Assembly: GCA_017445845.1 (NCBI GenBank)
Contig: JAFSRY010000023.1
Span: forward strand, 1-64,000
DNA: 64,000 nt
Direction: 5' to 3'
Source of the DNA: Prevotella sp.
GTDB taxonomy: Bacteria > Bacteroidota > Bacteroidia > Bacteroidales > Bacteroidaceae
The notes beneath the pieces are model-generated. The model saw only the letters and a program-made list of their open reading frames with translations, made no database searches and was not told where the DNA came from. Position numbers and translations under genes: made by a program. Shown here piece after piece: positions 34,731 through 43,380 of the stretch. Each line of letters begins with the position of its first letter. The first letter of the stretch is position 1.

Positions 34731-37700
34731 ATGTTAAAGCAGTTGACGGTTTTGGTATGGAAGAGACTTTTTGCAACGTTCTTCTTGTTTTCTTTTTCGT
34801 TGGGAATAGTGTATGCACAAGAACAGAACAAAAAGTTTTCTATGACAACTCATATGTTTATTCAAGAGGTGAAAGAAAACAACAGTTCTAACATGTCGAA
34901 GCCCCGTCGCGCCCTTCCGTCAAAGTTGGTGGTTGGCTTGGAGCGACTTGCCAAGAAGAATCGCCTGATAGCCAGTCCTGACACAGTGGGAGGTGTGGCT
35001 TACATCCCGTGCTTCATTCATTTGAAAAACACTACTGACCTGAATGAGGTTCGTGCGCTCGGTGTTGTAGTCGAGCAGACATTTGACGGACTGAGCTTTG
35101 TTACCGCCCAAGTTCCAGTAACACAGCTGGAAGAATTAGCAGCTATTGACAACGTCACTCTGATTAAGGTGTCGCAGCAGATGCAGACTTTTACGGATGT
35201 GGCAAGGCAGAAGACTAATGCCGACGACCTGCTCACGCTGTCAGACGAAGCCCGCTCACAGGGTGTCACCAGCATGTTCGATGGTACAGGTGTGGTGTTG
35301 GGCGTCATCGATGAAGGCATAGACTTCCAGCATACCGCATTCAAGGACAAATACGGCAACAATCGTATCAAACGTGCGTATGTGCAAACTGGTTCGACAG
35401 GTTCAGAATACACATCTGTTTCCTCGCTCACTACTGATGCAAACACAGGAGACCACGGCACGCATACTGCTTCGACTGCCGGAGGTTCGAGCGTCATCGT
35501 GAATGGTTCGACCGTCAGCGTAACAGACGACCACGCCAATGCCACCTATGGTGGAATAGCCCCAGGCACAGACCTCTATTTAGCTGGCGTTGTATTGAAT
35601 GAGACCTACATTGTCAACGCATTGACAAAAATGGTGCAGTATGCCGATACCCAAGGCAAACCTCTTGTGGTGAGCAACAGCTGGGGAAGTCAGATAGGTC
35701 CACATGATGGTACTGGTGAAATAGCAGATGTAGTGTCTCATTATTTTGGCGACAGCCACCCGGACCATGTCATTCTTTTTGCTTCATCTAATGATGCAGG
35801 CAAGAGTAGGGACGCCGAAGGCGGAGGCTTGTTCGTAAAGAAAAGTTCAGCAAGTAGTAGTAGTCCGCTTGGTACCATTATACGTTCTAATTATACCGAT
35901 ACTGATGGTAGCTGTTATTATAGTGGATACATGTCTTCTGCATGGTCGCCGACTTCGCTTGGCTGCTCGATTTATGTTCTGGATAATTCGACGGGGGCAG
36001 TAAAGACCTCATGGACGGTCAGTTCCACTCAAACTTCATTCGATGGCCTGAGTACATATTACAGCGGCTCGCTATATGTCTTCATAGGTCGTCAGAATGG
36101 CAAGAACTGCCTGTATGTAACGAGCGACAATCTGCTGGCCAATGATTATACTGTAACCACCAAAAATGGCGACCCTTATCTTGTGAGTCCCTACGCTCTT
36201 GCCATAGAGGTCTATCCGACCAGTGGTTCTGCCATAGTGGATATGTGGGCCAATTCAGGTTACCATTTTTCCAACCACCTATCCACCTCTGGTCACACAT
36301 GGATGGCGGGCACAGACGATATGTGTGTCAGTGACGAGGCCACCATCCCCAATGCAATTTCTGTAGGTGCCTTTGTATCGAAAACCAGCGTGAAGAACTA
36401 TCAGGACAACACTATTTCTTACCATTCTGGCTCCTTGGGAGACATTGCCGATTTCTCCAGCTACGCAACGGCATCGCAAAGCCCGACAGGACTGGCCTAT
36501 CCCTGGATAACAGCACCCGGTGCTCAGGTGGTGGCCGGAGTGAATCATTATCATAACGCATCGGTTGATGATTACAGTTACTATGGTAGCGATAAAAAAC
36601 CAAGGTTGGTAGTCAACAGCACCAGCTCCCCTTACGCAGCAATGGAGGGTACATCAATGGCAACACCTGTCGCTGCCGGCATTGTTGCACTGTGGCTACA
36701 GGCAGCCAAGTCTGTTGGAATGAGCCTAACGGTGAACGACGTAAAAGAAATAATGAGACAAACAGCCATTAAAGATACATATACAAATGGAACAAACGCC
36801 TCTCATTTCGGAAACGGAAAGATAGATGCTCTTGCCGGAATAAAGTATATCCTTGATAGCCCGTTAGCCAATAAGAAACTATCTTTGTCAGCCACTCCAA
36901 ACGGAGGCATAATCAGCTATATGCAGGAGGTAAAATTGACGGCAAGCAATCCCAGTGCCGAGATTTATTGCACGTTTGACGGAATGGAACCCACGAAGGA
37001 AGATTTCCTTTATGACCCGCCCTTGCAGATAGACCATTCACTGACACTGAAAGCCAAAGCATTTCTTGACGGTTATGAGGACAGCGAAACGCTGACACAA
37101 GAGTATCAAGTAAAATTGGATATTGAGGCTGACCGTGCTTCGGGTACTGTCAAGGCAGGCCAGATCGTGACGTTGAGGTGTTCGCATCCTGAGGCAGTCA
37201 TTTATTACACGACGGACGGCAGTTTACCAACCCAGAACAGCAAGATATACAATAGTCCAATAGAGATTGCCAGCAGCACAGTCATCAAGGCTATCGCCAT
37301 GCACGACGGCTGTCTTTCAAGCAATGTCTTAACACGAAACTATGTGGTTACGGCTGTAAAACTAAGTGTCAGTCCTACAGGCGGCACAGTGTCGAGAGGA
37401 ACAAAGGTCACTATTACTTCAACGCCATCGAATGCTGACGTTTTCTACACATTGGACGGCAGTGAGCCCAATGTGTTGAGTGAAATATATGAAGAACCTA
37501 TCAATATACAAAAGAACACGACATTAAAAGCCATTGCATACGCAGAAGGCTATGCAGAAAGCACTTTGCTGACCGCAAGCTATTCGGTGAAACTGAACTT
37601 GCAGGCAAGTCTGACATCAGGAACAGTTGACTATCTTTCAGAAGTTGTCCTTTCTGTCGATGAGCCAGATGCAATCATCTATTACACTACGGATGGAAGC

Positions 37701-39998
37701 ACACCTACACAAGAGAGTACAATTTACGATAGTCCTATAGTCATTGATCGGACCATGACCATCAAGGCCATAGCCTATCAAGATGATTATTTGGCAAGCG
37801 AAGTTCTGACGCGCAATTATACCATTCGGACGGTCACGCTGTCCGTATCTCCAACCACTTCTGAACTGCTACCCGCTGGAACGGAAATCACATTGACGGC
37901 TAATCCTGCCAACGCACAGATTTACTACACGACAGATGGGAGTGAGCCAACCACTGAGAGTAATAAATATATACGCCCTATTGTTATAGAGCATAGTTTG
38001 ACACTGAAAGCCAAAGCATTCTATAATGGATATAGAGAAAGTTATTTGTTGCAACAAAACTATCATGTAACCTCATTGTCTTCAAAGAGTTTCGTTCCCA
38101 TTCAGAATAGTGATAACAAAAATGGACACTTAGTGCCTTCAATCAAGTTTAATTCCCTTATCTTTGAGGGTACTTCATTTGATGAAATACAACTTTTAAG
38201 GGAAAAAGAACCTGTATTTGGACAGCCAATTGTTGTAGATTCCACTATATATTTCGTTCCAAATAAAAAGCTGGAAACGGGTCAATATTCCTTTGTTATC
38301 CCTCAAGGGGCGATAAACAATCAAGACCAAGAAACAAACATGAAAGAAATCAATAATTTTTCAATCATAGATAGCTACTATACGACTCCCAAATACATGG
38401 GGGGCGACGATACAACATGTTTAATAAAAGACGATGGTAGTTTTTGGACATGGGGGTATGATGGTCGTTGGAACAATTCTGAAGGTATCTCCTATCCTGG
38501 ATTGTTGGGAATAGGTACTACAAATTCAAGACGTGGTTTTTTAAGTGCAGAAAACATTCTTAATGACATAAAAACAATGGCAACGGGACCTTATCATCGC
38601 TTTGCATTATCCACAAATGGAACACTTTATGGATGGGGGTGTAACATGTACTTATCGTTAGGGAAAGGAGATTATTATTCAATTTACAGAACTCCTACTG
38701 TTATTATGAATAATGTTGATACCATAGCTGCACGCTCAACTCGAACTATAGCTTTGAAAAAAGATGGTTCAGTATGGGATTGGGGATCAAGAATTCCTTC
38801 TAAGGACAAGTATGGTGGGGCAAATATGAGCTCTGGAAACCCAGTAAAGGTTTTAGATAACGCTAAATATATTCATAACTGTTACTCCATGTGTTATGCT
38901 ATCAAGCAAGACAATAGCTTATGGGTTTGGGGGTATAGTGGATATAATCTTAATGAGTTTTCTGGAACGGGCATTCATGAGGGCGTTGTTTCACTTACAA
39001 AAGTAACGGATAGCGTAAAGGTTGTAACAACAAATATGGTTTTAAAAAGTGACAATACTTTATGGGCATGGGGGGTATATGTAGGGGATGGAACAACAAT
39101 GCACAGATATCAGCCTGTCAAAATCTTAGATGATGTGAAAACAATTTACGAAGAAAAATACGCAATTAAAAATGATGACAGCTTATGGGCATGGGGCGCT
39201 AATAATAATGGAAGAGTGGGCAATAACTCAACTGAGGTACAATTATCACCAGTAAAAATCTTAGATGATGTACTCTCAATATCTACAGCTGCCAATACGG
39301 TTTTAGCATTGAAAAAGGATCACACATTGTGGGCATGGGGCAGAAACGACATGGGGCAAGTTGGTAATGGAACTACTACAGATCAAATTTTTCCTATCAA
39401 GATATTAGATGGTGTAATATTTTTTTCAACGGATAAATTCACTAAACGTCCTATTGCTACCACAACTGATGGAAAAACCTACATGTGGGGATACTCAAAT
39501 GTAACAGTCCCCACATTAATAGATGGTTTCTACGTCTATGTCCAAAATACTTTTTTGAAGAGTATTGTTATTAACAGCAATTATTCTGTTGCCAAAGGAA
39601 TGAAAACGTATATTCCATGCTCTTTTACTGAAAAAAACGCAGACTATGAAACAATGGTTTGGAAAAGTAGCGACGAAAACATTGCAACGGTCACTCCGCG
39701 TGGTATCGTAACTGGTATTGTTCCAGGCGAAGCAACGCTTACTGTGAAAGTAACATCGAAAGAAGGTACAGAATTCACAGCGAATTGCAAGGTGACAGTA
39801 ATGGAAAGTATTATAAAGGGCGATGTCAATGGCGACAAGCGCGTAAGCATCAGCGATGTGAGTATTCTTCGTAACTATCTTTTAGGCAATAATCCTGAGA
39901 AATATAACGATAAAGCTGCTGATATGAATGAGGACGGCCGGGTGTCTATATCGGATGTCAGCAAACTTGTAAATCAATTGTTAAACAAAATAGAATAA
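34731..39998 (+). CDS. Multidomain secreted subtilase with C-terminal dockerin
   Basis: A 1755-residue exported serine protease. Signal peptide 1-29; propeptide-like region to about 170. The S8 triad is Asp194 (VIDEGID), His242 (GDHGTHTAS) and Ser642 (GTSMATPVAAG); the 400-residue His-Ser distance shows a large inserted domain, about 360-530. Five chitobiase-C-like repeats of about 80 residues begin near 718, 797, 877, 955 and 1035 (YYTTDGSxPT). Residues about 1220-1590 form RCC1-like repeats (SLWAWGxN) in clearly AT-richer DNA. A Big_2 Ig domain (about 1606-1690) and a dockerin with two calcium loops (DVNGDKRVSISDV, DMNEDGRVSISDV) end the protein. Unlike other secreted proteins here it lacks the shared C-terminal tail, so the dockerin may replace it. 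A cohesin-like protein is two genes downstream. Confidence 0.85.
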   Translation: MLKQLTVLVWKRLFATFFLFSFSLGIVYAQEQNKKFSMTTHMFIQEVKENNSSNMSKPRRALPSKLVVGLERLAKKNRLIASPDTVGGVAYIPCFIHLKNTTDLNEVRALGVVVEQTFDGLSFVTAQVPVTQLEELAAIDNVTLIKVSQQMQTFTDVARQKTNADDLLTLSDEARSQGVTSMFDGTGVVLGVIDEGIDFQHTAFKDKYGNNRIKRAYVQTGSTGSEYTSVSSLTTDANTGDHGTHTASTAGGSSVIVNGSTVSVTDDHANATYGGIAPGTDLYLAGVVLNETYIVNALTKMVQYADTQGKPLVVSNSWGSQIGPHDGTGEIADVVSHYFGDSHPDHVILFASSNDAGKSRDAEGGGLFVKKSSASSSSPLGTIIRSNYTDTDGSCYYSGYMSSAWSPTSLGCSIYVLDNSTGAVKTSWTVSSTQTSFDGLSTYYSGSLYVFIGRQNGKNCLYVTSDNLLANDYTVTTKNGDPYLVSPYALAIEVYPTSGSAIVDMWANSGYHFSNHLSTSGHTWMAGTDDMCVSDEATIPNAISVGAFVSKTSVKNYQDNTISYHSGSLGDIADFSSYATASQSPTGLAYPWITAPGAQVVAGVNHYHNASVDDYSYYGSDKKPRLVVNSTSSPYAAMEGTSMATPVAAGIVALWLQAAKSVGMSLTVNDVKEIMRQTAIKDTYTNGTNASHFGNGKIDALAGIKYILDSPLANKKLSLSATPNGGIISYMQEVKLTASNPSAEIYCTFDGMEPTKEDFLYDPPLQIDHSLTLKAKAFLDGYEDSETLTQEYQVKLDIEADRASGTVKAGQIVTLRCSHPEAVIYYTTDGSLPTQNSKIYNSPIEIASSTVIKAIAMHDGCLSSNVLTRNYVVTAVKLSVSPTGGTVSRGTKVTITSTPSNADVFYTLDGSEPNVLSEIYEEPINIQKNTTLKAIAYAEGYAESTLLTASYSVKLNLQASLTSGTVDYLSEVVLSVDEPDAIIYYTTDGSTPTQESTIYDSPIVIDRTMTIKAIAYQDDYLASEVLTRNYTIRTVTLSVSPTTSELLPAGTEITLTANPANAQIYYTTDGSEPTTESNKYIRPIVIEHSLTLKAKAFYNGYRESYLLQQNYHVTSLSSKSFVPIQNSDNKNGHLVPSIKFNSLIFEGTSFDEIQLLREKEPVFGQPIVVDSTIYFVPNKKLETGQYSFVIPQGAINNQDQETNMKEINNFSIIDSYYTTPKYMGGDDTTCLIKDDGSFWTWGYDGRWNNSEGISYPGLLGIGTTNSRRGFLSAENILNDIKTMATGPYHRFALSTNGTLYGWGCNMYLSLGKGDYYSIYRTPTVIMNNVDTIAARSTRTIALKKDGSVWDWGSRIPSKDKYGGANMSSGNPVKVLDNAKYIHNCYSMCYAIKQDNSLWVWGYSGYNLNEFSGTGIHEGVVSLTKVTDSVKVVTTNMVLKSDNTLWAWGVYVGDGTTMHRYQPVKILDDVKTIYEEKYAIKNDDSLWAWGANNNGRVGNNSTEVQLSPVKILDDVLSISTAANTVLALKKDHTLWAWGRNDMGQVGNGTTTDQIFPIKILDGVIFFSTDKFTKRPIATTTDGKTYMWGYSNVTVPTLIDGFYVYVQNTFLKSIVINSNYSVAKGMKTYIPCSFTEKNADYETMVWKSSDENIATVTPRGIVTGIVPGEATLTVKVTSKEGTEFTANCKVTVMESIIKGDVNGDKRVSISDVSILRNYLLGNNPEKYNDKAADMNEDGRVSISDVSKLVNQLLNKIE

Positions 39999-40733
39999 AT
40001 GAGTAAGACGAAATTTTCAAGTTTTGTAGAATTACTAAAGTCAATTAAGTTCTGGACTATAGTAGCTGGCGTTTGTGCCGTAATCACAGTGTTGTTCTTA
40101 ATTTTTGACAAGTTGAAACCCATTATCTGTCCTAAGCCACAACTCTCCATGACGGAAGTTTTGGTTGGGTTGGCCAATGACCTAAAAGGAAAAGAGACAA
40201 CGACTATTCCAGATTCTCTCTTTCAAAATGAAGAGATTAAACACATCGTGACCTTGCAAGACCAGATGAAGTCGATGGCAAGTGAGTTTTTATCTTCTGT
40301 AGCAAAAAGAAAAGAACTTGCAGGAATGGAAGTTGGCCCTGAGTTGGTTTCTGCACTTGAAAGAGATGTGAAAGAAACCACCAGACCACTATATATTCTT
40401 AAAGAGACTATGACGAGTATCAATCTAATTAGCAAAGATTTAGATTCATCAACGTCAAAATGGAATGGTGTCATCAACCAAGCCACACTAGATGAAATAA
40501 GCGAGGCTCTAAAAACTGCCAAGAAAGAACAGAGCAAAAGCAACAGAATCATAAATAACTTGCTAAACAAATCCAACCGCAGCATCAGAGATATCAAAAA
40601 TGCTGTAAAAAACTACGAATCCTTATATGAAAACGAGAAATACATGGGATTCTATGAAAAGTTGTTAGAATGGTACATCAAGTTGTTTGACCAGTTGAAT
40701 GGGCGTATACTTGAAATTAAGAATGAACAATAA
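39999..40733 (+). CDS. Single-TM coiled-coil protein of unknown function
   Basis: A 244-residue protein whose ATG directly follows the subtilase TAA, so it is in the same operon. Residues 17-38 form one transmembrane helix (FWTIVAGVCAVITVLFLIF); the rest, about 60-240, is predicted to be long helices with heptad-like spacing (ALKTAKKEQSKSNRIINNLL). N-terminal basic residues suggest the helical part is on the periplasmic side. No domain is recognised. Its low GC matches the 3' part of the subtilase gene, which suggests joint acquisition. It may tether or space the protease complex at the inner membrane, but that is speculation. Confidence 0.6.
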   Translation: MSKTKFSSFVELLKSIKFWTIVAGVCAVITVLFLIFDKLKPIICPKPQLSMTEVLVGLANDLKGKETTTIPDSLFQNEEIKHIVTLQDQMKSMASEFLSSVAKRKELAGMEVGPELVSALERDVKETTRPLYILKETMTSINLISKDLDSSTSKWNGVINQATLDEISEALKTAKKEQSKSNRIINNLLNKSNRSIRDIKNAVKNYESLYENEKYMGFYEKLLEWYIKLFDQLNGRILEIKNEQ

Positions 40734-40745
40734 TATTTTATTCAC

Positions 40746-41960
40746 ATGAAAAAGAAAATGTTTATATTTGCTGCACTATTCATGAAATTGTGTAGCGTGC
40801 AGGCAGACGATGTTGTGGTGAATGACATCACTATTCCGCAGGGTGGCGAGGCCACACTGAACATTGAGTTGAACAACACCGCAGAGTACACGCGCTTTTC
40901 GCTCGACTTAGTACTGCCAGAGGGCATCACCGTCACCGGTCAGCGTCTGGGTGAACGCTTCAGCGGGACAGACCACACCGTGAAATTAGGAATATGGTCT
41001 GAATGGTATCGCTTCTTGGGCGACACGGATAATTCGATGGTAATTCCCGGAACGAGTGGTACGTTGGTGGCTGTGACGTTGAAAGCTGAAGAGAATCTGG
41101 CTATAGGATCTACCTATCAAGCCACATTGAGCGGTTATGATCAAGCAACAGGTAAGGAGTATGGCATGGAGTTCACAACACCAAGCGACGAGACGGTTCT
41201 GCTTGGCAAGGCTACTTTCACCATTACCATTGGCGAACCTGCCGACCCGCGCACCATCCTCGACGAGACATCAACCACTGTGCCCGAAGCCACCGATGGT
41301 GATGTAGATATCCTTGTAAAGCGGACGATTAATGCTGGGGAATGGTCGACGCTGGTGTTGCCGTTCGATATGACGGAGGCACAGGTGAAAGAGGCCTTCG
41401 GCGACGACGTTGAGCTATACGAGTTCGTAGACTACAAGGCCAACGACGACAATACGGAAATCACTGTGAACTTCGATGAGGCCCTACTCAGCGAGGACGG
41501 TCTCATGGCCAATAACCCCTATATCATCAAGACCTTGCGCGACATCACGGAGTTTGAGGTGACGGCCACCATTGACCCCAACGAGGAAGGGGCCGTGGTG
41601 GAATACACCAACGGAAGGTCGGGTTCAAAGAAGGTGGTCTACGGCTCGTTCCAAGGGACGTATCATGCAGGGACGGTGGTGCCTGAGAACGCCCTATTCC
41701 TCTCCGATAGCAAGTTCTGGTACTCCACGGGGCTGACGACGATGAAGGCCTTCCGATCCTACTTCGAATTTCAGAATGTGCTGCCCAGTGTTGGCGATGC
41801 TGGAGCGAAGGTGAACCTGAACTTCAACGGACGGACGGGACTCGCCGAGGTTACCACGAAGCCGCATCCCATGGAAAAGAGCTACAACCTGCTGGGACAG
41901 CGCGTGGATGGCAGCTACAAGGGCATCGTCATTTTGAAAGGTAAAAAGGTGAAAAAATAA
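40746..41960 (+). CDS. Secreted protein with cohesin-like domain and shared C-terminal tail
   Basis: A 404-residue exported protein, signal peptide to about residue 20 (SVQA). Residues about 22-172 resemble the cohesin/CBM2-3 beta-sandwich: DITIPQGGEATLNIELNN, FSLDLVLPEGITV, then GTSGTLVAVTLKAEENL and a closing ATFTITIG. The middle part (TLVLPFDMTEAQVKEAFGDD) resembles a beta domain common in Prevotella surface proteins. The C terminus SYNLLGQRVDGSYKGIVILK plus GKKVKK is the shared tail. Because it is encoded 12 bases after the coiled-coil gene, and two genes after a dockerin protease, it is a candidate partner for that dockerin. Cohesin assignment is by pattern only. Confidence 0.55.
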   Translation: MKKKMFIFAALFMKLCSVQADDVVVNDITIPQGGEATLNIELNNTAEYTRFSLDLVLPEGITVTGQRLGERFSGTDHTVKLGIWSEWYRFLGDTDNSMVIPGTSGTLVAVTLKAEENLAIGSTYQATLSGYDQATGKEYGMEFTTPSDETVLLGKATFTITIGEPADPRTILDETSTTVPEATDGDVDILVKRTINAGEWSTLVLPFDMTEAQVKEAFGDDVELYEFVDYKANDDNTEITVNFDEALLSEDGLMANNPYIIKTLRDITEFEVTATIDPNEEGAVVEYTNGRSGSKKVVYGSFQGTYHAGTVVPENALFLSDSKFWYSTGLTTMKAFRSYFEFQNVLPSVGDAGAKVNLNFNGRTGLAEVTTKPHPMEKSYNLLGQRVDGSYKGIVILKGKKVKK

Positions 41961-41971
41961 AAAAACAGAAT

Positions 41972-42130
41972 ATGAAAAAGGAATATATATGCCCACTCGT
42001 GAAGCTGGGTTTGATAGAAAGTGAAACGCTGTTGGCAGACAGTAGTGTCAGTAGTGGAGAAATCGGCTACGGCGGAGTTGACCGTGATGGTGACAAGGAA
42101 CCTGCAGGCAAATGCTCCGTTTGGGAATGA
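41972..42130 (+). CDS. 52-residue peptide, MKKEYxxP type
   Basis: A short frame 11 bases after the cohesin-like gene. It starts MKKEYICPLVKLGLIESETL, continues LADSSVSSGEIGYGGVDRDG and ends DKEPAGKCSVWE. A basic-hydrophobic front with Glu-Ser-x-x-Leu-Leu-Ala, a Ser/Gly/Asp-rich middle and a Cys- and Trp-containing end recall small genes I associate with Bacteroidales secreted-protein operons. No function is known. The close spacing and ordered sequence support coding; confidence is limited by length. It is the last gene of the subtilase operon. Confidence 0.55.
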   Translation: MKKEYICPLVKLGLIESETLLADSSVSSGEIGYGGVDRDGDKEPAGKCSVWE

Positions 42131-42186
42131 ATGAGCGCCCAAAGGTGTAAGCCCGGGGGGCGGCACCCTCTGTTGTTGCTGCGTGT

Positions 42187-43380
42187 TTATTCCGTCTCTG
42201 CGGCAAAGAGGAGGGGAAGCTTCATCCTTGTGTTGACGGCTCTCCCTGCTATTCTTCCGGGAGTCCATCGCGGCATAAGGCGCATGACGCGGGCAGCCTC
42301 GCGGTCGACGGCCTGCGACACGGGGTCGGTGACGCAGATGTCGTTGACGGCCCCCTCGCTGTCGACGACGAATTCCACCATGCATTTTCCTTCGCCGGCG
42401 GTCGTGCCCTGCTGGACGGGATAGGTCATTGCGCCGGTAAGGAAGTGCACAAGGCCGTCACGGCCTCCGGGGAACGCGGGCAGCTCGTCGACGCTGGCGC
42501 TGACGGGTTGGCCGTTGGCCTGGGGCAGCGACTGGTAGGCCTGCGCCTGCCACTGGCGTTGCTCCTTTGGCTTTGCGGCCTTCTTCCTGAGCAGGCGGCG
42601 GCCTGCGGTCGTGACATAGTAGGATGGCAGGAAGGGCAGCCGGGAGGCATCGGTCAGGGCTACCAACGAGTTGAAAGTCTGCGGGGTCTGGTCAATGACG
42701 TATCGGCCCTGCAGGAGCAGGCTGCCTCCGACGAGGCAGACATTGTCAATCATCAGCGTGTCGACCCACTCGGGTATGGCTTCAATGGCATTGTCGATGA
42801 CGGCCCCCATGAAGGGTCCCACTTCTTGCTTTTCAGTGATTTCTGTCAGATAGTGTTCCATGACGAGGATGTCGGGCATGGTCATCACCTGTCGGCCCTG
42901 CAGGTCGTAGGTGAACAGCAATCGGGTGTCGTCGGAGGGCTGCGACGATGCTCTGCCGGGGTTTGACTTTGCCATGAGGACATAGGAGATGTAGCGGCCC
43001 GGCCGATGGTCGAGGAGCCGGAGCACGCAGTCGACGTGGCAATACTTGTCGTCGGAGGGTATCTGCGAAAGGTGGGTGACGGGCTGCCCGAACCGCTCAC
43101 GAAAACGGCTGTAGGCATCGGCGAATGTAGGGGCCTGCACCTTAAAGAGTCTTTCGGCGATAAAACGCTGCAGGGGTTCCACGTCCTGCCCATCGACTAC
43201 TTCGGGCCACTCGACTTCTATGTCGACGACATTCATCTCGTCGCCCTTGTTGTAATAGAGGTGGTCTTTGACGTAGCGCACGCAATATTTTGCCGAGAGC
43301 TCCAAGCCCTGCGACCGTGCTAACGAAGGAAGCAGGACTATGAGGAATAGGAGGCGGACCCTCCGGAGAGCGTTTCTCAT
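42187..43380 (-). CDS. Exported protein with C-terminal TonB-type domain
   Basis: A 397-residue protein with a signal peptide (LLFLIVLLPSLARSQ). Residues about 305-397 form a TonB C-terminal domain (MTYPVQQGTTAGEGKCMVEF; VVDSEGAVNDICV; RWTPGRIAGRAVNTRMKLPL). The central region is unrecognised. The usual TonB needs an N-terminal inner-membrane anchor and Pro-rich linker; neither is clear here, so this is likely a soluble or lipid-free relative and not the energy transducer. Its ATG overlaps the endonuclease I stop (ATGA), indicating translational coupling. Confidence 0.75.
   Translation of the reverse strand: MRNALRRVRLLFLIVLLPSLARSQGLELSAKYCVRYVKDHLYYNKGDEMNVVDIEVEWPEVVDGQDVEPLQRFIAERLFKVQAPTFADAYSRFRERFGQPVTHLSQIPSDDKYCHVDCVLRLLDHRPGRYISYVLMAKSNPGRASSQPSDDTRLLFTYDLQGRQVMTMPDILVMEHYLTEITEKQEVGPFMGAVIDNAIEAIPEWVDTLMIDNVCLVGGSLLLQGRYVIDQTPQTFNSLVALTDASRLPFLPSYYVTTAGRRLLRKKAAKPKEQRQWQAQAYQSLPQANGQPVSASVDELPAFPGGRDGLVHFLTGAMTYPVQQGTTAGEGKCMVEFVVDSEGAVNDICVTDPVSQAVDREAARVMRLMPRWTPGRIAGRAVNTRMKLPLLFAAETE

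Noticed and set aside
42131..42186. GC-rich stem between the convergent small peptide and TonB-C genes as a clear terminator
   Set aside because: A GCCC/GGGC stem can be drawn near 42150, but alternatives are equally good and no T-run follows.
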